This document shows positions 46,355-55,182 of a stretch of 64,000 nucleotides of DNA, one piece after another. Both the position numbers and the translations under genes were made by a program. The stretch comes from Thermocatellispora tengchongensis (GTDB lineage Bacteria > Actinomycetota > Actinomycetes > Streptosporangiales > Streptosporangiaceae). How positions within the stretch are numbered: the stretch's first letter is position 1; each line of letters opens with the position of its first letter. Under the pieces are notes generated by a model. That model saw only the letters and a list, made by a program, of their open reading frames with translations, did not search any database and had not been told where the DNA came from. The stretch is from positions 124,001 through 188,000 of the forward strand of contig NZ_JACHGN010000012.1 of assembly GCF_014202315.1 (NCBI RefSeq), read 5' to 3'.

Positions 46355-47380
46355 TCATCGGCCACGCGGGTCGAGCGCGTCTCTCAGCCCGTCGCCGAAC
46401 AAGTTGAAGGCCAGCACCGTGATGAAGATCGCAAGGCCGGGGAAGAGCGCGAAGTGCGGCACGGTGTAGTAGCGCGCGGCCTCCGCCAGCATCCCGCCCC
46501 ACGTCGGAGTCGGCGGGCGCACGCCCACGCCGAGGAAGGACAGCGCGGCCTCGAACAGGATGTTGGTCGGGATCAGCAGCGTGGCGTAGATCAGGATCGG
46601 CGCGACCAGGTTGGGCAGCAGCTCCCGGAAGATGATGTACGGGCTGCGCGCGCCCAGGCTCTTGGCCGCGTCCACGAACTCCCGCTCACGCAGCGACAGG
46701 GTCTGACCTCGTACGATCCTGCCGATGTAGGGCCAGCTGAAGAAGCCGATGATGAACACCAGCAGCGCGACCCGCAGCGTGTCGCCCGAGAGCCCGAACG
46801 CCTGGTCGGGCACCACGCCGGCCAGCGCGATGGCGAACACCAGCAGCGGGAAGGCCAGGAAGACGTCCATGGCCCGGCTGATCAGGGTGTCCACGAAGCC
46901 GCCGAAGTAGCCGGCGATCACGCCGAGCGTGGTGCCGATCACCGTGGACAGCAGCGTGGCGAGGAACGCGATGAGCAGCGAGATCCGGGCGCCGTAGACC
47001 ACCCGGCTGAAGATGTCGCGGCCCCACTGCGGCTCGACGCCGAACAGGAAGTCCCAGCTGATGCCGCCGAACGGCTCCTTGGGCACCAGCGTGGACTGGT
47101 CGATCTTCTCGCGGTGGAACTCCAGCGGGGGGTGCCCGAAGAGGTTCACGATGAGCGGTGCGAACACGGCCACGATGATGAGCACGACGATCACCACGGC
47201 ACCCGCCATGGCCACCTTGTCGCGCTTGAGGCGCATCCAGGCGATCTGCCCGAGCGACCTCCCCTGGATCGCCTTACGGTCCGCTCCCGCAAGCACGGCC
47301 TCCGGTGCCGGCTCGGTGGCCGACCCGGGAACATCGAGCGGCGCGGTCATGCTGATAGCCCCCTGGATCCCAGACGACAT
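46355..47380 (-). CDS. Peptide-type ABC transporter permease (DppC/OppC-like)
   Basis: The 341-residue permease has the OppC N-terminal segment (LGQIAWMRLKRDKVAMAGA), a first helix at about 58-80, an external loop with FLFGVEPQWGRDIFSRVVYG, five more helices, and the EAA loop DAAKSLGARSPYIIFRELLP. Two starts are possible, ATG 47380 and ATG 47350; neither has a strong ribosome site. It is first gene of the peptide operon. Its promoter should lie in 47381-47600, which is AT-richer than the repeats beyond. Confidence 0.92.
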   Translation of the reverse strand: MSSGIQGAISMTAPLDVPGSATEPAPEAVLAGADRKAIQGRSLGQIAWMRLKRDKVAMAGAVVIVVLIIVAVFAPLIVNLFGHPPLEFHREKIDQSTLVPKEPFGGISWDFLFGVEPQWGRDIFSRVVYGARISLLIAFLATLLSTVIGTTLGVIAGYFGGFVDTLISRAMDVFLAFPLLVFAIALAGVVPDQAFGLSGDTLRVALLVFIIGFFSWPYIGRIVRGQTLSLREREFVDAAKSLGARSPYIIFRELLPNLVAPILIYATLLIPTNILFEAALSFLGVGVRPPTPTWGGMLAEAARYYTVPHFALFPGLAIFITVLAFNLFGDGLRDALDPRGR

Positions 47381-47835
47381 CGTCCGAATTTAGGCGCGGG
47401 TTCGCACCTGATGGTGAAACCGCTTGGTACGGCCCCCGGAGGCAGAATCTATGGGCTGAGCTGCGCTGACTAGTCCCTCAAGCCTCGATGTGGCTCAACT
47501 GTGATTCACGCGAAATTCATTCGTATCGATCTTGCGGGGTATGTCTGGAAGCCGTACAGGTTCCGTCTCGGATTCGTGACATTAACGCTGCTGCACAGCC
47601 TACATCCCCACTACAGACAGTGACGCCCCATCCCGCCCACCCGCCCCCACAGCCCTCCCACCACACCGTCCCAAACCCCCCATCCCGCCCGACCGCCCCC
47701 ACTCCCCACTTCGGCACAGGCCCCCGCGACCACCCCACCCCGGCCCAGCCCCGCCCCCCTCCACCCCAAAGGCATCCCAGGTGGCAGGCCACCACAGCAC
47801 GGGCACGAACGCGACAAGACCCGGCGCGAGCGCGC

Positions 47836-48250
47836 GACGGCGGCCTCGGGCCGCCCGCCCGAGCCGGACCAGCGCAGGAGCAACGACCGACACGGACACG
47901 AGGACAGGCACCGCCACCGGCCCTCGGGCGACCGCGCAGCGATACCAACCGGGCACGAGCGCGACGCCGGAGCCGGGCCAAGTGCGGGCACGAACCCAAC
48001 AGCGGGCACACGCGGCGGAGCCAGGCCAGGCGCAGGACACGCTGACGGCCTCGGGCGCCCCGCCCGGGCGGACCAGCGCGGGAGCGACGACCGCCGTGGA
48101 CACGAGGACAAGCACCGCAACCGGCCCGGCGGTGACCGCGCAGCGATACCAGACCGGGCACGAGCACGACGCCGGGGCCCGGTCGAGCACGGGCACGAAC
48201 CCAACGGCCGACACGCGCGGCAGAGCCAAGCCAGGCGCAGGACGCGCGAC
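47836..48250. repeat. Tandem 205-bp direct repeats (two full copies plus remnant)
   Basis: Blocks starting GACGGC at 47836 and 48044 run in parallel for their full length. Both contain GACACGAGGACA, ACCGCGCAGCGATACCA, CGGGCACGAACCCAAC and GCCAGGCGCAGGAC. A third copy begins near 48248 and quickly diverges. Estimated identity by eye is about 80%. Confidence 0.85.
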
Positions 48251-48371
48251 GGCGAGCTAGGGCAGCCCACCCGGGCCGGACCAAGCGCGGGTCGGACCAG
48301 GCGCGGGCCGACGGGCACCGTCACCCGCCCGACGGGGTGTGTCACCGTTCGGGAGGAGGCGGCCGGAGGGC

Positions 48372-49070
48372 GTCGCGTTTCCGCAAGTTCCGGCATCCAC
48401 CCCCATCCCGTCGGGCGCAAGATCCACCGTCGCCCGGATACTCCCGCCCGACGGCGGGCACGCGCGACGGGGCCCGGCCGGGCCGGGGGCGCGGGCACGA
48501 AGGCGAGCGCGAGCGGCCGGGGCGCGGGCACGAAGGCAAGCGCGAGTGACCGGGGGTGCGGGCGCGAGCGGCCGGGGTGCGGGCACGAGCGGCTGGGGTT
48601 GGCTGGTGTGGTTTCGTGCGCTCTGTCCGCGGTGTGTTCACCCCGCTGTGCGGAAGAGGCGGGCCGTGCGGTGACGGCCGCGCCAGCCGATGGTGTGGCC
48701 TCGCGATCTCGCTCGCCTGCAATTCCGCTCAGCACATCCCGGCCCTCGCCCTGCCGTCGCCCCCGCCCCCGCGCCCCGAGGTGGCAGGTCTCGCCGTCTT
48801 GCTCGCCCTGGACCGTCAGCCCGGCCCCGCCTGCCGTAGGGCGGCGGGACGCATGGAGGTGTTGACCTGCCGGCCGGGGGCCGTCGACGTGATCTGCCCA
48901 CTGCCCTGCCGCGCACCACAACCAACGACCCACACCGCTACCAGGACCACCACCGCACACCCCGCCCTCTCCACACAGCGGGATGGTGTCGCGTTTCGCG
49001 ACGTTCCGGCATCCATCCCCGTCCCGTCTTGCCGCGGCGGGAGATCCGCCGTTGGCCGGGCGCTCCCACG
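48372..49070. repeat. Pair of dispersed 80-bp repeats
   Basis: The block at 48372-48451 (GTCGCGTTTCC.., TTCCGGCATCCA, AGATCCACCGT) is matched by 48988-49070 (GTCGCGTTTCG.., TTCCGGCATCCA, AGATCCGCCGT) in the same orientation, 616 bp apart. Confidence 0.7.
48482..48591. repeat. Tandem array of 34-bp then 21-bp units
   Basis: Two 34-bp units (48482-48515 and 48516-48549) share GCCGGGG(G)CGCGGGCACGA. Two 21-bp units (48550-48570 and 48571-48591) look like internally shortened forms of the same motif. Confidence 0.8.
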
Positions 49071-49165
49071 CTGCCCGGTGCGGCCGGCTGGGGCCGGGCG
49101 GGCCAGGGCGTGAGACCCGGGCCTTTTGGGGGCCCTGGGGGATCATTCCCTGGCCGGGTGGGCGG

Positions 49166-49657
49166 TCAGCTGATGCCGCGGCGCTTGAGGATGGCCTCGA
49201 TGTCGGAGAAGTCGTCGTCGGCGGCCGCGGGTTTCTTGGCGGGGGCGGGCTGCTGGGCGGGGCGGGCCTGGGGGGCGGTGGGGGTGGTGGGGGGGACGGC
49301 CTGGCGGGGGGTGGGTGGGGTGGTGGCGGCGGGGGTGCGGGGTGGGGTGGTGGCGCGGGTGCGGGAGCGGAGGACTCCGGAGACCAGGTAGAGGAGCACG
49401 GCCAGGCCGGTGACGGCGACGCCGGCCCAGACCGTGGGCGAGAGGACCAGGCCGGTCACGAAGCCCACGGCGGCGGAGCCGATCTGCCACAGGGTGGGCA
49501 GGGCGCCGGTCAGGTAGGCGGCCATGGGCAGCAGGGACCAGGCGGCCAGGCGCAGGCCCGCGGCGGCGCCGCGTCTTCTCAGCACCAGGAAGCTCAGCAC
49601 CAGTCCCACGCCGGTGACTCCGGCGCACAACGGCAACCACGCGATCGCGTCGTACAT
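49166..49657 (-). CDS. Small membrane protein with Pro-rich tail and conserved C-terminal motif
   Basis: The 163-residue protein has four predicted helices in residues 4-97, a Pro/Thr/Ala-rich cytoplasmic tail (100-145) and an acidic C-terminal motif, DDDFSDIEAILKRRGIS. I have seen similar endings on actinobacterial membrane proteins, but no function is assigned. The ATG at 49657 is preceded by GAGGGG. It follows the HAD gene by 111 nt with a strong hairpin between, so it probably has its own promoter. The tail is encoded by low-complexity CCG/CCA-rich sequence. Confidence 0.75.
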   Translation of the reverse strand: MYDAIAWLPLCAGVTGVGLVLSFLVLRRRGAAAGLRLAAWSLLPMAAYLTGALPTLWQIGSAAVGFVTGLVLSPTVWAGVAVTGLAVLLYLVSGVLRSRTRATTPPRTPAATTPPTPRQAVPPTTPTAPQARPAQQPAPAKKPAAADDDFSDIEAILKRRGIS

Positions 49658-49723
49658 TTCAGGCCGCCCCTCGTCTCGGCTTCACTCTTCCATCCTGGCA
49701 CGCGTGGCGGCCGGGGCCGATCC

Positions 49724-49774
49724 TCCTGAGGTCGGATTGTCCCCCTAGGGGCCCCCTAGGGGGACGGCTCAGGA
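49724..49774 (-). terminator. Two-storey terminator hairpin over the HAD stop codon
   Basis: An 11-bp inner stem (GTCCCCCTAGG, 49739-49749, with CCTAGGGGGAC, 49755-49765) is enclosed by a 7-bp outer stem TCCTGAG (49724-49730)/CTCAGGA (49768-49774). The outer arm contains the HAD stop codon. Confidence 0.7.
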
Positions 49775-50449
49775 GAACAGGGCGTGCAGCACCGTGACGT
49801 CCACCTGGTGCAGTGAGGTCACCACGAGGCGCCCGGGGGCCTCGGGGATCGGCAGGACGCTGGGCACCGCGACCACGCGGCAGCCAGCGGCCGTGGCGGC
49901 GGTGACGCCGTTCGGGGAGTCCTCCAGCACCGCGCACCGGGCCGGATGGACGCCGGTCAGCCGGGCCGCGGTGGCGTACGGCTCGGGGTCGGGCTTGGCC
50001 CGGGTGACGTCGTCGCCGGTCACCACGTGGTCGAAGTAGTGGCGGCCGATGCCGGCCAGGCACAGCTCGGCGATCTTGCGCGCGGAGGAGGTGACCAGGG
50101 CCGTGGGCAGGCCGGCCGCGCGCACGGCCTCGAGCAGCTCGGGGGCGCCCGGCATCAGCTCGACGCCGCCGGCCAGCCTGGCGCGCATGCCCTCGATCAT
50201 CCACTCCGCGACGGTCTCGGGCGGCACCGAGGCGCCGGAGACCTTGAGCATGTACGCCACCGTGCTCGGCATCGACCCGCCGACCAGGGCCTCCTGGTGG
50301 TCGTGGCCCCAGCCGGCGCCCAGGCGGGCCATGACCTCCGACTCGACCTCGAACCACACCTTCTCGGTGTCGACCAGGAGCCCGTCCATGTCGAAGAAGA
50401 CGGCGCCGAGGCCGTCGCCGCGAGCCCCCGCGGCGGAGGGCTCAGACAT
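49769..50449 (-). CDS. HAD-superfamily hydrolase (beta-phosphoglucomutase/phosphatase type)
   Basis: This 226-residue phosphatase or phosphomutase has the motif I nucleophile in FFDMDGLLVDTE, motif II Thr/Ser in TALVTSSA, a Lys in RAKPDPEPY and motif III VLEDSPNGV. A C1 cap domain occupies about 30-100. The start ATG overlaps the metH 3' end by 8 nt without a good ribosome site, so translation is coupled to metH. The substrate is unknown; coupling to methionine synthase is also seen in other actinobacteria. Confidence 0.92.
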   Translation of the reverse strand: MSEPSAAGARGDGLGAVFFDMDGLLVDTEKVWFEVESEVMARLGAGWGHDHQEALVGGSMPSTVAYMLKVSGASVPPETVAEWMIEGMRARLAGGVELMPGAPELLEAVRAAGLPTALVTSSARKIAELCLAGIGRHYFDHVVTGDDVTRAKPDPEPYATAARLTGVHPARCAVLEDSPNGVTAATAAGCRVVAVPSVLPIPEAPGRLVVTSLHQVDVTVLHALFS

Positions 50450-53400
50450 TGAAGTACTTCGCCTCGGGGTGGTGCGCCACCAGCGCGGACGTGGCCTGCT
50501 CGGGGTGGAGCTGGAACTCCTCCGACAGCGTGACGCCGATCCGGGACGGGTCGAGCAGCTCCATCACCTGAACCTGGTCCTCCAGGTTGGGGCAGGCGGG
50601 GTAGCCGAAGCTGTAGCGGCAGCCCCGGATGTTGACCTTGAGCATGTCCTCCAGGCTCTCGTCGCCGCCGATGCCCAGCTCGGCGCGCACCCGGGCGTGC
50701 CAGTACTCCGCCAGCGCCTCGGTGAGCTGCACCGACAGGCCGTGCAGCTCCAGGTAGTCGCGGTAGGCGTCCTTGGCGAACAGCTCGGCGGTGGCCTGGG
50801 AGATCCGGTTGCCCATGGTCACGACCTGGAAGGCGATGACGTCCACCTCGCCGGACTCGCGGGACCTGAAGAAGTCGGACAGGCACAGGTGCCGGTCGCG
50901 GCGCTGGCGCGGGAAGGTGAAGCGGGTGCGCTCGCCGCCGGACTCGTCCAGGATGATCAGGTCGTCGCCGTCGCTGACGCACGGGAAGTAGCCGTAGGCG
51001 ACCGCGGCCTCCAGCAGGCCCTCGGTCTGCAGCCGGTCCAGCCACATGCGCAGGCGCGGCCGGCCCTCGGTCTCGACCAGCTCCTCGTACGACGGCCCGT
51101 CGCCGCCGCGCGCGGCCTTCAGCCCCCACTGCCCCATGAAGGTGGCCCGCTCGTCGAGGAAGGCGGCGTAGTCGGCCAGCGGGATGCCCTTGACCACCCG
51201 GTCGCCGTAGAACGGGGCCACCGGCACGGGGTTGTCGGTGGCGACGTCGGAGCGCGCGGGCAGCTCCTCCACCGGCGTGCGCTGCAGGACCGCGCCGGTC
51301 TTGACCCGGCGCTCGCGCAGCGGCGGGAGCTCGGCGCCCTTCTCGCCGCGCTTGACGGCCATGAAGGCGTCCATCAGCCGCAGCCCCTCGAAGGCGTCGC
51401 GGGCGTAGCGCACCTCGCCCTCGAACAGGTCGGCGAGGTCCTGCTCGACGTAGGCCCGGGTGAGCGCGGCGCCGCCGAGCAGCACCGGGTAGCGCCGGGA
51501 GATGCCCCGGGCGTTCATCTCCTCCAGGTTCTCCTTCATGATGACCGTGGACTTCACCAGCAGGCCGGACATGCCGATGACGTCGGCCTCCTTGTCCTCG
51601 GCGGCCTCCAGGATCGCCGACACCGGCTGCTTGATGCCGAGGTTGACCACCTCGTAGCCGTTGTTGGACAGGATGATGTCCACCAGGTTCTTGCCGATGT
51701 CGTGCACGTCGCCCTTGACGGTGGCCAGCACGATGCGGCCCTTGGTGGTGCCCTCGACCCGGTCCATGTGGGGCTCCAGGTACGCCACGGCGCTCTTCAT
51801 GACCTCGGCGGACTGCAGCACGAACGGGAGCTGCATCTGGCCGGAGCCGAACAGGTCGCCGACCGTCTTCATGCCGTCGAGCAGCACGTCGTTGATGATC
51901 TCCAGGGCGGGCCGCTGCGCCAGCGCCTCGTCCAGGTCGGCCTCCAGGCCCTTGCGCTCGCCGTCGATGATCCGCCGCTTGAGCCGCTCCCACAGCGGCA
52001 GCCCGGCCAGCTCGGCGGCCTTGCCGGCGCGCATCGCCGCGGCATCGACGCCCTCGAACAGCTCCATGAAGCGCTGCAGCGGGTCGTAGCCCTCGCGCCG
52101 CCGGTCGTAGACCATGTCCAGGGCGACCTGGCGCTGCTCGTCGGGGATGCGCGCCATGGGCAGGATCTTGGAGGCGTGCACGATGGCGGAGTCGAGCCCG
52201 GCGTTGACGCACTCGTTGAGGAAGACGCTGTTGAGCACGATCCGCGCGGCCGGGTTGAGCCCGAAGGAGATGTTGGACAGGCCCAGCGTGGTCTGCACCT
52301 CGGGGTAGCGCCGCTTGATCTCGCGGATGGCCTCGATGGTGGCCGCGCCGTCGCGCCGGGTCTCCTCCTGGCCGGTGGCGATGGGGAAGGTGAGGCAGTC
52401 GACGATGATGTCCTCGACCCGCATGCCCCAGTCGCGCACGAGGTCGTCGATGATCCGGGAGGCGACCTCGACCTTCTTCTCGGCGGTGCGGGCCTGGCCC
52501 TCCTCGTCGATGCACATGACGGTGACGGCCGCGCCGTGCTCGCGCACCAGGCGCATGGTGCGCTGGAAGCGGGAGTCGGGGCCGGTGCCGTCCTCGTAGT
52601 TGACCGAGTTGACCACCGCGCGCCCGCCCAGCATCTCCAGGCCGGCCTGGATCACGTCGGGCTCGGTGGAGTCGAGCACGATCGGCAGCGTGGAGGCGGT
52701 GGCGAAGCGGAAGGCCAGCTCCTTCATGTCGGCCACGCCGTCGCGGCCGACGTAGTCGACGCACAGGTCGAGCATGTGGGCGCCGTCGCGGGCCTGGCCG
52801 CGGGCCATCTCGACGCAGGTCTCCCAGTCGCCGGCGAGCATGGCCTCGCGGAATGCCTTGGAGCCGTTGGCGTTGGTGCGCTCGCCGATGGCGAGGTAGG
52901 AGGTGTCCTGCCGGAACGGGACGTGCTGGTACAGCGAGGAGGCGCCGGCCTCGGGACGGGGCCGGCGCGGGGTGTGGGGCCTGCCGCCCACCCGCTCGAC
53001 CACCTGGCGCAGGTGCTCGGGGGTGGTGCCGCAGCAGCCGCCGACCAGCGACAGGCCGTAGTCGCGGGTGAACCCGTCGTGCGCGTCGGCCAGCTCGCCG
53101 GGGGTGAGCGGGTAGAAGGCGCCGTCGGCGGTGAGCTGGGGCAGGCCCGCGTTGGGCATGCACGACAGCGGCAGCCGGGAGTGGCGGGCGAGGTAGCGCA
53201 GGTGCTCGCTCATCTCGGCCGGGCCGGTGGCGCAGTTGAGGCCGATGACGTCCACGCCCAGCGGCTCGATGGCGGTCAGCGCGGCGCCGATCTCGGAGCC
53301 GAGCAGCATGGCGCCGTTGGTCTCGATGGTGACCTGGGCGATGACCGGGACGTCGCGGCCGGCCTCGGCCGCGGCCCGCCTGGCCCCGATGACCGCGGCC

Positions 53401-53906
53401 TTGACCTGGAGCAGGTCCTGGCAGGTCTCGATGATCAGCGCGTCGGCGCCGCCGGCGATCAGCCCGGCCGCGTTCTCCTGGTACGCGTCGCGCAGCTTGG
53501 CGAACGGCAGGTGGCCCAGGGTGGGCAGCTTGGTGCCGGGGCCCATGGAGCCGAGCACGAACCGGGGATGCTCGGGGGTGGACCAGTGGTCGGCGCGCTC
53601 GCGGGCCAGCCTGGCGCCGGCCTCGGACAGCTCGAAGATGCGCTCGGCGATGCCGTACTCGCCGAGGGCGGCCAGGTTGGCGCCGAAGGTGTTGGTCTCG
53701 ACGCAGTCGACGCCGACCTCGAAGTAGGCGTCGTGGACGCTGCGCACGATGTCGGGCCGGGAGACGTTGAGCACCTCGTTGCAGCCCTCGTGGCCCTCGA
53801 AGTCGTCGAGGGTGACGTCGTGTGACTGCAGCATCGTCCCCATCGCCCCGTCGGCGACCATGACGCGCTCGGCCAGGACTTCACGGAAAGACGGTCTGCT
53901 AGTCAT
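50442..53906 (-). CDS. metH: Cobalamin-dependent methionine synthase MetH
   Basis: MetH transfers a methyl group from methyl-tetrahydrofolate via cobalamin to homocysteine. The 1154-residue protein has all modules. The homocysteine domain has Cys225 and Cys291-Cys292 (zinc site, GGCCGTTPEH). The pterin domain is near 330-590 (IGERTNANGSKAF). The B12 cap and binding domains have GDVHDIGKN (Asp733, His735, Gly738). The C-terminal region is the reactivation domain. Start ATG 53906; a longer frame upstream has no similarity. No cobalamin riboswitch signature is visible in the leader. It is the counterpart of M. tuberculosis Rv2124c and divergent from the PAC2 gene, as there. Confidence 0.97.
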   Translation of the reverse strand: MTSRPSFREVLAERVMVADGAMGTMLQSHDVTLDDFEGHEGCNEVLNVSRPDIVRSVHDAYFEVGVDCVETNTFGANLAALGEYGIAERIFELSEAGARLARERADHWSTPEHPRFVLGSMGPGTKLPTLGHLPFAKLRDAYQENAAGLIAGGADALIIETCQDLLQVKAAVIGARRAAAEAGRDVPVIAQVTIETNGAMLLGSEIGAALTAIEPLGVDVIGLNCATGPAEMSEHLRYLARHSRLPLSCMPNAGLPQLTADGAFYPLTPGELADAHDGFTRDYGLSLVGGCCGTTPEHLRQVVERVGGRPHTPRRPRPEAGASSLYQHVPFRQDTSYLAIGERTNANGSKAFREAMLAGDWETCVEMARGQARDGAHMLDLCVDYVGRDGVADMKELAFRFATASTLPIVLDSTEPDVIQAGLEMLGGRAVVNSVNYEDGTGPDSRFQRTMRLVREHGAAVTVMCIDEEGQARTAEKKVEVASRIIDDLVRDWGMRVEDIIVDCLTFPIATGQEETRRDGAATIEAIREIKRRYPEVQTTLGLSNISFGLNPAARIVLNSVFLNECVNAGLDSAIVHASKILPMARIPDEQRQVALDMVYDRRREGYDPLQRFMELFEGVDAAAMRAGKAAELAGLPLWERLKRRIIDGERKGLEADLDEALAQRPALEIINDVLLDGMKTVGDLFGSGQMQLPFVLQSAEVMKSAVAYLEPHMDRVEGTTKGRIVLATVKGDVHDIGKNLVDIILSNNGYEVVNLGIKQPVSAILEAAEDKEADVIGMSGLLVKSTVIMKENLEEMNARGISRRYPVLLGGAALTRAYVEQDLADLFEGEVRYARDAFEGLRLMDAFMAVKRGEKGAELPPLRERRVKTGAVLQRTPVEELPARSDVATDNPVPVAPFYGDRVVKGIPLADYAAFLDERATFMGQWGLKAARGGDGPSYEELVETEGRPRLRMWLDRLQTEGLLEAAVAYGYFPCVSDGDDLIILDESGGERTRFTFPRQRRDRHLCLSDFFRSRESGEVDVIAFQVVTMGNRISQATAELFAKDAYRDYLELHGLSVQLTEALAEYWHARVRAELGIGGDESLEDMLKVNIRGCRYSFGYPACPNLEDQVQVMELLDPSRIGVTLSEEFQLHPEQATSALVAHHPEAKYFNV

Positions 53907-54213
53907 GCGGGCAATCCTATCGGGATCGTCGTCGGGGGGAATCTTCGCGGGACCGCTGTTGTACGGGGCGTCCAATGACGGGCGGGCGGCCCTCCCGCCT
54001 CTGGCGCAACGCCGGCCCGCCCCTCCCCCATTCCGGCCCCGTTCCGGCGTGCCACGGGGCGCGGATCTATCCTTTACCCGCCACGGGTCGTCCCCCGGCG
54101 AGCGGGTCGCGTGTTCACTCTCGGCTCACTGCGCGCCCACTGGCCGCTCATGGACGCCAAAGGGTCGCCGAGCACATAGGCTTAGCCAAGAAACAGCGGA
54201 GAGGAGGCGGCGC
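53907..54213. other. Divergent intergenic region between metH and the PAC2 gene
   Basis: The 307 bp should hold both promoters. TAGGCT (54177-54182) is a fair -10 for the PAC2 gene. I found no B12-box or SAM-riboswitch motif on the metH side, and no gene. Confidence 0.5.
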
Positions 54214-55068
54214 GTGATCGAGCTCGAAGGGCTCCCCGAGCTCGTCGATCCGGTGCTGATCGCCGCGTTCGAGGGCTGGAACGACGCGGGCGAGGCCTCC
54301 AGCGGCGCGCTCAGCCATCTCGAAACGGCCTGGAAGGCCACGCCGCTGATCGCGCTCGACCCGGAGGACTACTACGACTTCCAGGTCACCCGGCCGATCG
54401 TCGAGCTGGGCGAGGGCGTCAACCGGCCCATCACCTGGCCCACCACCCGGCTGTCGCTGGCGCGCCCGCCGGGCGTGGAGCGCGATGTGGTGCTGCTGCG
54501 CGGCATCGAGCCGAACATGCGCTGGCGCACCTTCTGCGAGGAGATCATCGCGATCTGCCGCGAGCTGGGCATCGAGATGGCCGTGCTGCTCGGGGCGCTG
54601 CTGAACGACTCCCCGCACAGCCGCCCGGTGCCGGTCGTGGGCGCCTCCACCGATCCCGGCCTGGCCCGCGCGATCCACCTGGAGCTGACCCGCTACGAGG
54701 GCCCCACGGGCATCGTGGGCGTGCTGCAGCAGGCGTTCGGCGCCGCCGGCATCACCGCGGTCTCGCTGTGGGCCTCGGTGCCCCACTACGTCGCCCAGCC
54801 GCCCAACCCCAAGGCCACCCTGGCCCTGCTGCGCCGCACCGAGGACCTCCTCGACATCCCGATGCCCCTGGGCGACCTGCCCGAGGAGGCGCGGGCCTGG
54901 GAGCACGGCGTCGATGAGCTGGCCTCCCAGGACAGCGAGGTCGCCGAGTACGTCCGCGAGCTTGAGGAGCGCAAGGACGCCGCCGACCTCCCCGAGGCCA
55001 GCGGCGACGCCATCGCGGCCGAGTTCGAGCGCTACCTGCGCCGCCGCGACACCGGCAACGACACCTGA
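54214..55068 (+). CDS. PAC2-family protein (proteasome-assembly-chaperone-like)
   Basis: This 284-residue protein of the PAC2 family is named after a eukaryotic 20S assembly chaperone. Pattern: DPVLIAAFEGWNDAGEASSG at the start, then ALDPEDYYDFQVTRP, VVLLRGIEPNMRWRTF, and YEGPTGIVGVLQQ. The C-terminal helix is charged. GTG 54214 follows GAGGAGG. It is the counterpart of M. tuberculosis Rv2125, also next to metH and near the proteasome genes. Most bacteria with PAC2 have no proteasome, so a role in assembling PrcAB is not established. Confidence 0.92.
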   Translation: MIELEGLPELVDPVLIAAFEGWNDAGEASSGALSHLETAWKATPLIALDPEDYYDFQVTRPIVELGEGVNRPITWPTTRLSLARPPGVERDVVLLRGIEPNMRWRTFCEEIIAICRELGIEMAVLLGALLNDSPHSRPVPVVGASTDPGLARAIHLELTRYEGPTGIVGVLQQAFGAAGITAVSLWASVPHYVAQPPNPKATLALLRRTEDLLDIPMPLGDLPEEARAWEHGVDELASQDSEVAEYVRELEERKDAADLPEASGDAIAAEFERYLRRRDTGNDT

Positions 55069-55104
55069 CCCGCGCCGCCCGACCCGCGGCGCCTGCGTAC
55101 CCCT

Positions 55105-55132
55105 CCCCTGGAGCCCGCGCGGGGCTCCGGGG
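55105..55132. terminator. Bidirectional terminator between the PAC2 and chelatase genes
   Basis: GGAGCCC (55110-55116) and GGGCTCC (55122-55128) with a GCGCG loop, extended by CCCT/GGGG pairs to about 11 bp, sit between converging stop codons. Confidence 0.7.
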
Positions 55133-55182
55133 CGGGTGGGGTGCGGCGTGAGCGATCCCGGGCGGGCCGGATCAGAGCCGGA

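Larger units (their letters stand above)
47381..49165. other. 1.8-kb stretch without a credible gene, repeat-rich
   Basis: From 47381 to about 47620 the sequence is mixed in composition and probably holds the peptide-operon promoter. From 47620 to 49140 it is built of repeated blocks of about 205, 80, 34 and 21 bp. Long open frames exist on both strands (up to 511 codons on the minus strand), but they are Arg/Pro/Ala-rich, repetitive, lack ribosome sites and match no family I know. Confidence 0.6.

Noticed and set aside
47611-49146. Long open frames (up to 511 codons) in the repeat region
   Set aside because: They follow repeat units, lack ribosome sites and recognisable domains, and occur on both strands, as expected of very GC-rich repeats.
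53907-54110. Cobalamin riboswitch in front of metH
   Set aside because: I looked for the B12 box and found no match in the leader on the minus strand; a covariance-model search would settle it.
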